From Paralithodes platypus (taxonomy: Eukaryota; Arthropoda; Malacostraca; Decapoda; Lithodidae): a stretch of 64,000 nt of DNA. Positions 33,375 through 43,499 of this stretch are shown one piece after another (position 1 is the stretch's first letter; every line of letters starts with the position of its first letter). Below the pieces are notes generated by a model that ran no database searches, was not told the DNA's origin, and saw only the letters and a program-made list of their open reading frames with translations. The translations under genes were made by a program, and so were the position numbers. The DNA is taken from assembly GCA_032716605.1 (NCBI GenBank), contig CM064495.1, positions 47,893,330 to 47,957,329 on the forward strand, written 5' to 3'.

Positions 33375-33954
33375 AAACACCCTTTTCTACACCTATCCAC
33401 TGAGTCACACAAAGTCACAAGTACTGTATGTATATAGAGGGAAGCATGTTATCAACTTTGAAAGTGAATGCCTCGGTGCCCATACACTGCATACCTCACG
33501 TTTTCAGCGGCACTTGACGTTGCTGTTATGGTCCGAATAGCAAACGGTTGTTTCCTTTTACCACACAAGCTGTCGGTGGACATACATCGCGGTTTCATAA
33601 ACATTTTCAGTATTGTATATTATCTGGATCACACATGATACTTGACCAATGCTTCTGTTGCACTGTACTTAGCGTTTATAATCGGAAATTCACGTGGTAC
33701 TTAACGCCATCTACGCTGTTTAGTGGATGTACTGTACCTAACGTTTTGTGTATAAAATTCCATTGTGTATATAATCCGAAATACACGCCTTACTTCCTTT
33801 TACCAAGCACATTGATTAAAGGACATACCAAGCCTTTTCCGCATAACATTCCATGGCTCCTACGCACACAGGGCATATTTCAATATACCACACACGCTAG
33901 TAGTGGATATATCTAACGTTTTCCGTATATCATTACATCACACAATATTTTCTT

Positions 33955-34272
33955 TTACCACGCACGCTGGTGATGGAGGTAGGCATTGTTGACGTTGTGG
34001 TGTAGGGGCGTCATGGAGGGGAAGGCGGCCCCTGTGACAGGCGTGGCGGACCCTTGAGTACGGAAGGGGTCCAGGGCCCCCGCGGTGTCACAGGTGAGGT
34101 GGGCAGGTAGGAGGCTAGAGGTGTTGCCCCCCACGAGGTTGGATACGGAAGAGGTGGTGTCCCGATGGTGGTGGCCCAGCTTTTCCAACCCCAACCCGGA
34201 GGAGCCGCCCTTGGTAGAGCTCTCCTCCTTCACCAGTATTGGCACGGAGATGCGGCGCGGAGAGTTGGCGTT
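33955..34272 (-). CDS. scro: NK2-class homeobox gene, terminal exon
   Basis: This terminal exon encodes 105 residues plus TAA. It starts after a good acceptor (pyrimidine-rich stretch ending GTTGCAG; first codon AAC at 34272) in phase 0 with the previous exon. Residues 4-17 read SPRRISVPILVKEE, the NK2-specific domain, a short Val/Pro-rich element found just after the homeodomain in NK2 proteins. The rest is Ser/Thr/His-rich low-complexity sequence. It ends HHQRAW: an Arg-(Ala/Thr)-Trp C-terminus is also typical of vertebrate Nkx2 proteins. The protein would be a nuclear DNA-binding transcription factor. Scarecrow/Nkx2-1 is favoured from the adjoining homeodomain exon; other NK2 paralogues cannot be excluded from this exon alone. 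No poly(A) signal was assigned. Confidence 0.88.
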   Translation of the reverse strand, partial: NANSPRRISVPILVKEESSTKGGSSGLGLEKLGHHHRDTTSSVSNLVGGNTSSLLPAHLTCDTAGALDPFRTQGSATPVTGAAFPSMTPLHHNVNNAYLHHQRAW

Positions 34273-35062
34273 CTGCAACATCAGAAACGGGAATTAACAT
34301 AGATTTCATAACATTATATTGCATCCATACACCCACGAAATCACAAACAGGCAAATACAACCACACACAACATACGAATTCTTACATTCACTGCACATAC
34401 TAGTGCACATGTCAATACTACAATGTATTTTTGAAGTATCATAATGTTTCTTATATCCAGTTCATAAACTACCATGTCAATGCAAAATTTGCAAAATTGA
34501 ATAATTTGACCGAATTTGTATAACTTCACAATCAATGTACAGCCAAGGTCATTAATGTTGTGACATATTCATAGTTGTCTCAAACTGAATACAGTACACT
34601 TATTGATGCATGCATTTCAGAGGCTCAATTTGCCGGTTTTCTGGACCACTTTCTCCCTCATGTTTAGCCCCATTTGTTTTCAATTATTAAGATGTTTGCC
34701 CCATTAGTTAGTCGATTTTATGACCTTTCGCTCCATTTCTTCGTCAATATTTAGACCTTTCGTGCTATTTAGGAATCGATTTTTTACCTGGCGAACGATA
34801 GTGAGCCTGTAATGTTGTTAGAACCGGCCTTCGGCCGGAACATTTTTCTACCGAAAAATGTACAAATTAATTTAGAAGGTGGATCTGATGGATGTTTTTT
34901 AAGTTTGATGGAGGTCTAGGGAGGAAACTAAAAAATAATAATAAATAAATGAACAAATCTACCAAAAAGTGAACAGTTTGAGAATTCAATTTGCGTCCAA
35001 ACTAATGACCTTGACTGAACATAACATTTGCAATTACTACCAAAGTTGGTGTTTGTTCTGAC
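34273..35062 (-). other. Intron of the NK2 gene
   Basis: 790 bp with GT (donor GTCAGA at 35062) and AG (GTTGCAG at 34273) ends, phase 0. It holds a family A MITE (34620-34933). The rest is AT-rich with no second feature. Confidence 0.85.
34620..34933 (+). mobile_element. Family A MITE inside the NK2 intron (A2)
   Basis: TTTCTCCCTCATGTTTAGCC, GGCGAACGATAGTGAGCCTG, CCGGCCTTCGGCCGG and TTGATGGAGGTCTAGGGAGG follow in family order. The terminal TTAA are eroded. Confidence 0.82.
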
Positions 35063-35152
35063 CTGGTTACTGGAGGTGGTCTGTTCGGACATGGCCTTCT
35101 CCTTGGCCGCCCGCTTCATCTTGTACCGGTGATTCTGGAACCATATCTTCAC
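35063..35152 (-). CDS. scro: NK2-class homeobox gene, homeodomain 3' exon
   Basis: A 90-nt, 30-codon exon reads VKIWFQNHRYKMKR then AAKEKAMSEQTTSSNQ: homeodomain positions 45-58 and the following linker. Recognition helix residues Q50, N51 and Tyr54 are seen; Tyr54 is the NK2 hallmark, associated with CAAG-containing sites. KEKAMSEQ after the domain matches insect scarecrow (KEKAMAEQ, from memory) better than vnd or tinman. The acceptor is CTCCAG just before the GTG at 35152, placing the intron between positions 44 and 45, a known homeobox intron site. The donor is CAG|GTCAGA. The frame is too short to be found by ORF length and has no ATG start of its own. The exon with positions 1-44 should lie to the right on this strand, but no matching frame is seen up to 64000. 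Confidence 0.9.
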
Positions 35153-35225
35153 CTGGAGGACATATAAAGAAGGAAGGATTAATTACTGTATTATAGGGGG
35201 TAGGAGAAGGATGAATTGAAGAATG

Positions 35226-35325
35226 TGTTGGTGGTGTAATGGTTTAGGTGCTTATGTTCTGGGTGTGGTGTCCCGAGTTCAAATCCCGGGAGGGCCATAT
35301 GCTTTCATTAGTTTATTCAAGTACA
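35226..35325 (+). mobile_element. tRNA-derived SINE head (L3)
   Basis: A box TGGTGTAATGGTTTAGG, B box AGTTCAAATCC, then ATGCTTTCATTAGTTT. It lies in the large intron upstream of the homeodomain exon. Confidence 0.7.
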
Positions 35326-35359
35326 TTGGGGTTTGTATTTGAATGTTAAAGAACGGGGT

Positions 35360-35460
35360 GTTACTTATTTAAGAGGAACTAGAAGGGGGATCTAATGGAT
35401 GTGTTATTTTTGTTTTAATTTGATAGAGGTCTAGGGAGGAAACTAGAAAAATTATAAAAA
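35360..35460 (+). mobile_element. Family A MITE, 3' third only (A3)
   Basis: TTTAAGAGGAACTAGAAGGGGGATCTAATGG and TTGATAGAGGTCTAGGGAGG are present; the outer part before AAGAGGAACC is absent. Confidence 0.65.
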
Positions 35461-35482
35461 GATACATAAATGAGCCAATAAA

Positions 35483-35581
35483 TAAGCCCATCCCCCCTTA
35501 ATATTATCTCCTCATAAGCCCATCCCCCCTTAATATTATCTCCTCATAAGCCCATCCCCCCTTAATATTATCTCCTCATAA
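35483..35581. repeat. 32-bp tandem repeat, 3 units
   Basis: ATAAGCCCATCCCCCCTTAA followed by TATTATCTCCTC occurs three times with no visible differences except at the first edge. GCCCATCNCCCCTTAA is also a family A end, so the array probably grew from the tail of the A3 relic. Confidence 0.9.
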
Positions 35582-35589
35582 GAAATAGC

Positions 35590-35956
35590 GTCTAACTCCA
35601 CACATAACACGTCAGTACTTATGACATATCCGGGTGGATGGGACTCGTCAGCCTTGGTTGGCAACCTGTCTAGGGGAGTAAACCTGATACAAATCCGTAC
35701 TGCTTACCTAAGGGTAAGGCAGGTTAGTGGATGGATTAGCCGAACACCACTGTAGAAAAATAGTGCTAACAAGATACACAGAGGGCCTCGGAGTCGGACG
35801 GATCCTAAATTGAGTGGTCAATCCAGTAACTCCTTCACTAAACTGGCTTGGGTTGTCCCTCTCACAGGGAAAAGGTCCGCTTGGGGGAATTCTGGGTATG
35901 GCCACCCTCGTAAGGGGAGTAAGGCGTCCGGCAATAGATAGATAGATAGATTTATG
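35590..35956. mobile_element. Unidentified retroposon-like unit with GATA tail
   Basis: A GC-richer block (CCGGGTGGATGGGACTCGTC ... GCCACCCTCGTAAGGGGAG) ends in (ATAG)n at 35934-35950. A short tetranucleotide tail at the 3' end suggests a SINE or LINE tail. No coding frame or second copy is visible, so the class is a guess. Confidence 0.35.
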
Positions 35957-36039
35957 ACTAATGAGCGTTTTGACGCAGGTGGCGGGCGAACGGATTGTAT
36001 AACAATGTCATTATCATACAATCCTGCACACTAGTACAC

Positions 36040-36295
36040 AGACAAAAATACACACACACACACACACACGCACACAAAACAATCATACAAAATGTTCATA
36101 TACAGTACACGCACACAACATCTCTAAGTTCTACACATACACATATATCCACACACCTAAGCATTAGCACAACCACACACATACACATTTATGCACACAT
36201 AGATTCACACCCTGTCATAAATATATATATATAAAGACATATATGCCAACAACAGGAAAGCACACACACACACACAGACACACACACATACAAAG

Positions 36296-36326
<31 letters not shown>

Positions 36327-36415
36327 GACACACACACACACACACATGAACAGACACACAGACACACACACACACACAGACACAGACACAGACACACACA
36401 CACACACACACACAC
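36040..36415. repeat. (AC)n microsatellite cluster
   Basis: AC/ACAC with AGAC interruptions at 36049-36078 and 36259-36415. The minus-strand Cys/Val open frames are shadows of it. Confidence 0.95.
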
Positions 36416-36619
36416 TAACCCCTTCTGTGCCAGCGGCGTCTTTTTAATTTTAGTATTTCTATATTTAGACAATGTTGTGCCGTTTAAGAAGAATCTCAGG
36501 GTTAAGTTAAACAGTTCGAAGTCTGTTCATTATTGGAAGCCCCCTTTAAACTGTATAAAATCGTCTAGAAGTAACCAAAATAAAGTTAAAATGACGGCAC
36601 CGGTACCGAGAGGGCTTAA
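36416..36619. mobile_element. Family C MITE (C12)
   Basis: Starts CTAACCCCTTCTGTGCCAGC directly after the AC array and ends GGTACCGAGAGGGCTTAA. Arms and loop (GGTTAAGTTAAACAGTTCGAAG) are clear. The final TTAA (36616-36619) is shared with the family B element that follows. Confidence 0.8.
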
Positions 36620-36992
36620 GCTGCATCTTCCATTCGGCTATTTTTCTCTTTCTCTCCCTCTCTCATTGGCTTGTATCCAATCGGCCCCATTCAGCCTACT
36701 GTTTTATGACGTTTACCCCATCCAGGTGTCAATATTTTCCTGGCGAGCGGTAGCGAGCCAGCATATATTTTTGTTGTGACAGCAAGCTAAATTTTTACAT
36801 TTTTCGATATAAAAATGTCTCCGGCGAAGCCGGATTTCTCCATACAATGCAGTCTCGCTATCGCTCGCCAGGAAGAAATCGACACCTGGATGGGGATAAA
36901 CGTCTTAAAACAGTTGGCTGAATGGGGCCGAATGGATACAGCCAGAGAGAGAGAGAAAAGGAGAGAAAGATAAAAAAGCAGGTGACCCCCCA
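36616..36992. mobile_element. Family B fold-back MITE (B3)
   Basis: Begins at the shared TTAA. The left arm AATCGGCCCCATTCAGCC pairs with GGCTGAATGGGGCCGAATGG, and the core CCGGCGAAGCCGG is intact. The right end GGTGACCCCCC lacks the expected TTAA and runs into unique sequence. Confidence 0.82.
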
Positions 36993-37244
36993 TTGTAAAC
37001 AGGAAGCCGCGAGAATAGACCGCGGGGTTTGTGATATTATTTACCACGGTGATATACCTCTGACGTTATGCAAATTTGGAAATAGATCTTCAAGAGTTCC
37101 CAAAGACACGTCGGAATAAAAACCGCGAACTTTTTATTCCTTCACTTCCTCACATCTGTTCGTACCACGACATGATTCAGTATTTCTTGTGCCAAAAGAG
37201 TTCACACGAATTTCAGTATTTGTCTTTACAGTTAAGGTTTTATT

Positions 37245-37540
37245 GTTTCAGTTTTTTTCCCTAGACCTCCATCAAGCTGAAGAAATAACCCCAAAACCCC
37301 CCCTTCGCAACAGATTTGTAAACATAATTCGGTAGAAAAATATCTGTCCTTATAAATTATAGGCTCGCTATCCTTCGCTAGAAATATAAATACACCTAAA
37401 TGGCACGAAAAGTCTTAATTATTGACATAGAAATGAGGGAAAGGCCTATAATTGTCAAACTAATGGGGCGAACGTCCTAAAATCTCAAACCTGTTGAGGC
37501 TAAACATGAGGAAGCAGGGCGTCCACCCCCCCAAAAAAAA
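37245..37540 (-). mobile_element. Family A MITE (A4)
   Basis: Minus orientation: CCTAGACCTCCATCAAGCTG ... GGCTCGCTATCC ... AAATGGCACGAAAAGTC ... AATGGGGCGAACGTCC ... TAAACATGAGG. The C(TTCG)G hairpin region is deleted. Its right end meets a run of A and C. Confidence 0.75.
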
Positions 37541-37835
37541 AAAAAAAAATACTTTCCCTAAGAGAAAATTTTGTTTTAACCCTTTCAGTGCACTATTATA
37601 TTTTTCTATTTGTGACAAAATGGTACAAATATAATTTGTTTTCATAATAGTTTGGGTAAGCTCAATGTAAGTTCTTTCTGCTTAGGCAAAATGTGTATTA
37701 CAATTGAACACTTATCAACAGTATACGATGGTAGGCTCATTGTTAGCTTACTATCACAGTGCGATTATTTTCAACAATATCTAGAAGCCAATTATTAAGT
37801 AAGAATCTAAGTTAAAGAAAGGGTGAAATATACAA

Positions 37836-37840
37836 GGAAG

Positions 37841-37877
<37 letters not shown>

Positions 37878-37894
37878 AGGGAGAGGGAGAGGGA

Positions 37895-37930
<36 letters not shown>

Positions 37931-37952
37931 GAAAGAGAGAGAGAGAGAAATC
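37836..37952. repeat. (GA)n / (GAGGGA)n microsatellite
   Basis: GA run with a phased GAGGGA segment in the middle (37865-37900). Confidence 0.95.
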
Positions 37953-38040
37953 TTTAAATATTCCAATGCACATAGACAAAGCTGTGAAGATATTGAGTTA
38001 TGGGCGTGCTTTGGGGAGCCTGGATTGGTTTCGATGCAGC

Positions 38041-38356
38041 TTAAGGGGTTATTGCTTTGTTATTTTGGTCTATGGATATATATATTATTTTATTTTTGAG
38101 TTTCCTCGCTAGACCTCCATCAAGCTAAAAATACACCCCCTAGACCCCCTTTCAAGATAAATTTGTACAAATTTCGCTATCGCTCGCCAGGAAAAAATGC
38201 TCTTTAATGGCACGAAAGGTTTTAATATTGACAAAGAAATGGGGCGAAAGGTCTAAAAATCGCAAACTAATGGCACGAATGTCTTAAAATCTCAAAACTA
38301 ATTTGCTAAACATGAGGGAGAAGGGAATCCAGAAAACGCGACTACCTGCCCCTTAA
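38041..38356 (-). mobile_element. Family A MITE (A5)
   Basis: TTAA at both ends (TTAAGGGGTTATTG ... CTGCCCCTTAA). The core from CTAGACCTCCATCAAGC to AAACATGAGGGAGAAGG is in order, but the C(TTCG)G hairpin region between TTTGTACAAATTTCG and GCTATCGCTCGCC is missing. Confidence 0.85.
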
Positions 38357-38388
38357 AACCAGTGTCCATGGATGACTGAAGGAAACTG

Positions 38389-38603
38389 TACAGTCGCGCT
38401 AATAAGTGATTGCTCGGCACCGAGTATGTTTTGATCAATAATTGGTATCAGCAATATCTAAGCTTCATTTCTTCATATCGAGTGAAATATACAAACATGT
38501 TCCTACACTTACCCACCCTATTCAACATCTGACAGACATTAATACAACACAGAGCAGGCCAAACATAATGACATCTGCAAAATGACTTATTAGCGCGACC
38601 GTA
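38389..38603. mobile_element. Family D MITE (D1)
   Basis: 215 bp from TACAGTCGCGCTAATAAGTG to ACTTATTAGCGCGACCGTA: inverted ends starting TACAGT with TA at the edge, as in Tc1/mariner-type MITEs. Its right TA (38602-38603) is also the left TA of D2, which is head to head with it. Confidence 0.9.
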
Positions 38604-38816
38604 CATTCGCGCTAATAAGTCATCTCCCAGCTGGCATTACGTTTGGCTTGTTCTGTGCTGTATTAATGTCTGTCAGATGTTGAATAGGGTGGGTAAGTGT
38701 AGGAACATGTTTGTATATTTCACTCGATATGAAGAAATGAAGCTTTGATATTGCTGATACCAATTGCTGATCAAAACATACTTGGTGCCGAGACATCATT
38801 TATTAGCGCGACTGTA
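38602..38816. mobile_element. Family D MITE (D2), inverted
   Basis: Opposite-orientation copy of D1: TACATTCGCGCTAATAAG to TTATTAGCGCGACTGTA. Same length as D1 and about 90% alike by eye. Confidence 0.9.
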
Positions 38817-38919
38817 CCTATATATCTAATAATACACCCCCTTGTGTCTGTAATGATGCCTAGCGCAGCCTTTCCTATAAACTCCATCCTTCAGCTGTGG
38901 CGTGTCAGCAGGTGTAGTG

Positions 38920-38972
38920 TGTGTGTCTCTCTCTCTGTGTCTCTCTCTGTGTCTCTCTCTGTGTCTCTCTCT

Positions 38973-39033
<61 letters not shown>
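38920..39033. repeat. (TC)n with TGTGTCTCTC units
   Basis: Five phased TCTCTCTGTG units (12 bp period) precede a pure TC run. Confidence 0.95.
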
Positions 39034-39036
<3 letters not shown>

Positions 39037-39379
39037 AAATAGTCGTCAACAAAAAGTACTTATCACACATTAGCCATTAGTTTTTTTTTTTGTTTTTTTT
39101 TTAGGATATTAACATCGAAATTGTTAAGGTGGAAGAAAACGTATGAGTGCGACTGTCCCTCTCAGTTTCTTCAGTAATTCATAGTCAATTTTAAAAGGTA
39201 TTCGTATTATGGAGTAAACATGTAACAATTTTGATAATCCATATTTCTCAGCTGATGCTCTCTTAATTAATATTATTCGCACTTCCCAGGCGGTGTGGGT
39301 AACAATTGTTCTTCTGTCAAATGCAAACATAACTTGGAGGAAATAGATCTTATTGTTCACCCAGTCCTTTCGTTCTACC

Positions 39380-39850
39380 TATGTTTTTATTTATTCCTCC
39401 AACAAATCAGACAAACCCTCAAACAATTCCTTTGACAATGCATATATTAAGAGAGACAAAAGCTCTTCTTTACCAACTACAATCATAATCGAAAGCAAAA
39501 GCAAAGAGTTCTTCATTTTCACGGAACCCTTTCTTCCCAGATGATTTTGCTCTTCAACAAATTCTAGACAACCATCAAAACAACAAGGTTCCTCAGCCAA
39601 GTGCAATCATAATCTGGTGCAAAAGGTCTTAATGTTCACACTATTTCGTTCTGTTCATTCCCTTTGACAAATCATAGATAAACCGTCAAAACAAAAGGTT
39701 CCTCTGCCAAGTGCAATCACAATCTACTGTGGAGCAAAGAGTTCTTCATTTTCACGCCATCCATTCTTCCCAGCCCATTTTTCTCTTCAACAATTCACAG
39801 ATAACCCACAAAACAAAAACGCTCCTCTGCCAATTGCAATCATAATCCCG
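39380..39850. repeat. Degenerate ~125-bp tandem repeat
   Basis: Four loosely spaced repeats share CTTCAACAAATTC, AACCATCAAAACAA, GTTCCTCTGCCAAGTGCAATCA, AAAGAGTTCTTCATTTTCACG and CATTCTTCCCAG, in that order but with different gaps. No gene was recognised. Confidence 0.7.
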
Positions 39851-40069
39851 GGCGGGCGGGTGGGGGTGGTGGTTGTTAGCGGTGTGGGCGGCTTTGATGT
39901 ACCGCCCATACAAAGCGGCCGCCTCATCTGTTGCCTCCCCGTCCCTCCGATACCACATGTTGCACCGGGGACCTTCTGCAATATGACCTTTCACGATCTT
40001 CCAATACACCCATTCTTAATATTGCAAAATGCGATCACGGCCTTCGGATTATTTTTACTCTCTAGCTTA
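39851..40069. other. Short GC-richer spacer
   Basis: No recognisable feature. Confidence 0.4.
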
Positions 40070-40250
40070 ACATATTCTAGCTACTATTAGACGATTTTAT
40101 TGAAATTAGAAAGGGCCTCCAGCAATGTGCAGACTTCAAACTCTCACTTAACCCTGTTTACTATCATACATTTTTCATAAACTGCACAAAATGCTCTAAA
40201 TATAGCTAGAATAAAATAAAAAAAGACGTCGCAGGAACAACAGGGGTTAA
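40070..40250. mobile_element. Family C MITE (C13)
   Basis: TTAGACGATTTTATTGAAATTAG, CTCACTTAACCCTGTTTACTATC, AAATATAGCTAGAATAAAA and the end CAACAGGGGTTAA are present. A (TC)n follows at 40375-40399. Confidence 0.75.
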
Positions 40251-40468
40251 TAAGGAAAACTTAAAGAGGACGGTTTTAGTGCTTCTTTTTCTATGTGGTT
40301 GATATAATTGTAAATTTAGATAATTAAATGGGTTGGCGAAGTTATGTTAATTTCCCAAACGAGAGTTATCGGGCTCTCTCTCTCTCTCTCTCTCTCTCTT
40401 TTCAAATTTGTTTTCTTAATCAATGTTGTAATTATTCTACAGTGAGGATTTCAAAGTACGTGCACTAT

Positions 40469-40662
40469 AGGTGGCGTTACACGAGCGCATTTTCCGGCAA
40501 TATTCGATGAGCAAGTTTTTGCTCTTTCGCATTGGAATCGGAAACTAGATCGAAGGTAGATTGTGTTAGCTAGTTTAATTCGTACGGACCATAAATATTG
40601 AAGCTCCCAGACCACAATTGCCCGTAAAAATTGAAGGCAAAATCGCTCGTGTGACACCGGCT
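40469..40662. mobile_element. Family F MITE, Harbinger-like (F2)
   Basis: Ends GTGGCGTTACACGAGCGCAT and ATCGCTCGTGTGACACCGGC are inverted. TTTAA follows the right end. The left target copy is not recognisable. Confidence 0.75.
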
Positions 40663-40768
40663 TTAATGTCAGTAAAATGAATACAATTATTATTAAAGTA
40701 GTACATGATATAAGTGTATAGATAAGATTATATTTTAAAATTTACCAAGTTAGTCAAAAGCTTGTACA

Positions 40769-40973
40769 TTAACACCTTCGTAACGTATTTTTAATTTTAT
40801 TCTAGCTACATTTAGACGATTGTGAGAAGCTTAGGAAAAGATATATGGTAGCTAAAAGGATTGAGATAGTCTGTAGCCTTTCAATGGGTAGACGTCCTTG
40901 CTAATCTGTACAAAATCGTCTAATAGTTGCCAGAATATATTGAAAAGTACATCACCAGTATAGAAAGGGTTAA
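40769..40973. mobile_element. Family C MITE, full length (C14)
   Basis: 205 bp with TTAA at both ends (TTAACACCTTCGTAACG ... ATAGAAAGGGTTAA). The arms TTTAGACGATTGTGAGAAGC and CTAATCTGTACAAAATCG are less matched than in C5. Confidence 0.82.
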
Positions 40974-40979
40974 AATATG

Positions 40980-41620
40980 TAAAACAAACTTTGCTTTCCA
41001 ATAAGTTGCTCGGAAGAAATGCTAGCCATTTCATTTACATCTACAATCGTAATTTTCGTCTACAATGAACCTATGTGATATACTACTGTCAAGGTTGGTA
41101 GTACAGTTGCCCACATAAATTTTGTTCCTCTGTGACCTTATACGTGGAAATATAATGCCCATGATTGAATTACGAGTAGTTTCTTATGTAGTGGCTAACT
41201 CATCTGATTAGTCCACTGATAACTAAAAGGGACCACACTCGCAATTCATTCGTAATAATAGTTTCATTTATACACAAACGGTCATAGGCAGTCAGGGTAA
41301 AACAGACAAGCACAGACAGACAGACAAACACACAGAGAAAGAAAGAGAGAGAGAGAGAGATAGAGAGAGAGGGGGGGGGGGAGAGAGGCGGATACAAAGC
41401 AAGACAAATATAGATAAATCAGGAGAAACAACAAACAAGACACCCACGCAAAAAGAAGGACGAACAATCAATAAATGACAGACAGACAGACAGACAGACA
41501 CAGACAGACAAACAATCATACAAACAAACCTACAGGCTGATACAACCCCCTAAAAATATTGTCCGCGGTTGATCCCCGGTGAGATTAGTGATGATTTTGG
41601 TTAACCAACTAATATTATTA
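40980..41620. repeat. Spacer with GA and ACAG runs
   Basis: AGAC/ACAG runs at 41310-41345, (GA)n with a G run at 41346-41385, and (ACAG)n at 41478-41515. Otherwise no feature is recognised. Confidence 0.7.
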
Positions 41621-41624
41621 ATGT

Positions 41625-41768
41625 TATTAATGGGGAGATTACTGGATCCCCTTCTCCCTCGTGTTAAATCCCATTAGTTTGAGATTTGAAGACATTCGCC
41701 CCATTAGTTTGGCTACTTTAAGACCTTTCGTGCCATCTAGGGGTCGATTTTTTCCTGGCGAGTAATAG
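41625..41768 (+). mobile_element. Family A MITE, 5' part (A6)
   Basis: CTTCTCCCTCGTGTTAAATCC through GGGGTCGATTTTTTCCTGGCGAG; it ends abruptly where a SINE in the other orientation begins. Confidence 0.72.
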
Positions 41769-41845
41769 CAAACCCAGGACACCACATACTGAACTTAAAC
41801 GCTCTGACCATTATAACACCAAGACAGTTATATCAGAAAATAGCT
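41769..41845 (-). mobile_element. tRNA-derived SINE head (L4)
   Basis: On the minus strand: AACTGTCTTGGTGTTATAATGGTCAGAGCG, then TGTGGTGTCCTGGGTTTGC, a decayed B box. It truncates the family A relic on its left. Confidence 0.6.
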
Positions 41846-41940
41846 GTAAATGTTCAACATTTCAAGTGGGCGTAACCTTACTAATGGTCACGACTGCACC
41901 CTAGATACACGTAGTTGTTTTTGTGCTTTCTTAGACAAGC

Positions 41941-42340
41941 TTATACCCAAGTAATATATAGCTATCCTGGAAAGTCAAATAAATACCCAAGTAATATATA
42001 GTTATCCTGCAAAGTCAAATAAATACCCAAGTAATATATAGCTATCCTGGAAAGTCAAATAAATACCCAAGTAATATATAGTTATCCTGGAAAGTCAAAT
42101 AAATACCCAAGTAATATATAGTTATCCTGCAAAGTCAAATAAATACCCAAGTAATATATAGTTATCCTGGAAAGTCAAATAAATACCCAAGTAATATATA
42201 GTTATCCTGGAAAGTCAAATAAATACCCAAGTAATATATAGTTATCCTGGAAAGTCAAATAAATACCCAAGTAATATATAGTTATCCTGGAAAGTCAAAT
42301 AAATACCCAAGTAATATATAGTTATCCTGCAAAGTCAAAT
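41941..42340. repeat. 40-bp minisatellite, 10 units
   Basis: Exactly ten 40-bp units (core ACCCAAGTAATATATAGYTA, then TCCTGSAAAGTCAAATAA). Variants G/C and C/T at two sites: units 2, 5 and 10 carry CTGC, units 1 and 3 carry GCTA. No length change in any unit. A family A MITE follows at once. Confidence 0.97.
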
Positions 42341-42342
42341 AA

Positions 42343-42686
42343 ATAAGGGGAGATATCCACTTGAGGGATATTTTTCTTGACCCATTTCTCCCTCATGTTT
42401 AGCCCCATTGTTTTTTAGATTTTAAGATGTTCGCCCCATTAGTTTGGCGATTTTAAGAACTTTCACCCCATTTCTGACAATTTTAAGACCTTTCGTGCCA
42501 CTTTGGTGTCTATTTTTCCCTGGCGAGCGATAGCGAGCCAGCGAGCCTGTAATTTAAGAGGAACCAACCTTCGGCCTAGACATTTTTCTACCGAAAAATG
42601 TACACATTTATCTTGAAAGGAGGTCAAGGGGGTTTAATTTTAAGTTTGATGGAGGTTAAGGTAATAAGCTAAAAACCTCCCCTTAA
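42343..42686 (+). mobile_element. Family A MITE (A7)
   Basis: ATAAGGGGAGATATCCACTT to AACCTCCCCTTAA. The left TTAA has become ATAA. The core is complete except that the GC hairpin reads CCTTCGGCC. Confidence 0.88.
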
Positions 42687-42785
42687 ATGCAGACCATGAA
42701 TTTAAGCCATTTCAAATAAATATTAATAATAACTAATATTTTTCTTAACACCAATAACTCGCAATGGAATTATTGTAAGCAAATG

Positions 42786-42865
42786 ATCCTTCGGGGATTC
42801 GAGCCCAGGACACCATATTCAGAACTTACGCGCTTTAACCATTACACCACCAAGACAGTTAAAGG
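42786..42865 (-). mobile_element. tRNA-derived SINE head (L5)
   Basis: Minus strand: CTTGGTGGTGTAATGGTTAAAGCG (A box), TCCTGGGCTCGAATCCC (B box). Confidence 0.7.
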
Positions 42866-42999
42866 TTAAGTATATGGCTACGATTAATATCCATTTATTG
42901 AATACTGGATATCAATCTAATCACTAAGTACCACAATATTATACCCACAACTTTTCAATCAAAGCCTGTATTTGATTTAGCTTTGTAAAATAGCTCCTC

Positions 43000-43349
43000 T
43001 TAAGCGCAGATAGGTAATGCTTTAATGGTTCACTTTTTGGGCGATTTTTGTATGTATTCATTATTGTTCTAGTTTCCTCCCTATACCTCCATCAAATTAA
43101 AAAAAACAAAAAAAAAAAAAAAAATGTCCCGGCCAAAGACCGGTTCTTCCAACATTACAGGCTCACTATCGATCGCCAGGAAAAAAATCTACACCTAAAT
43201 AGCACGAAAGGTCTAAACAATGACGAAGAAATGGGGCGAAACGTTTTAAAATCGACTAACTAATGGGGAAAACATCTTAACATCTGAAAACTAATGGGGC
43301 TAAACGTGAGGGAGAAAGTGGTCCACAAAATCGGCCCATGTCCCCTTAA
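43000..43349 (-). mobile_element. Family A MITE (A8)
   Basis: CTTAAGCGCAGATAGG at the left and CATGTCCCCTTAA at the right. It contains a long A run (about 43104-43124) before CCCGGCCAAAGACCGG, and GGCTCACTATCGATCGCC. Confidence 0.8.
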
Positions 43350-43499
43350 ACAGTCCCTAATATGGAGGCTGAAGTACATTGTCTGGAGTTAGCCAGAATA
43401 GTATGCAAATACATCGTCATCCGATAAAAGGTATACGATTTAAGAGGATTTGTCTGCTTATACGGTATGTGAAGTTGATTGGGGAGAGTGGGTTCTGAT

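Noticed and set aside
41941..42340. CRISPR-like array
   Set aside because: Ten adjoining 40-bp units without spacers: an ordinary minisatellite.
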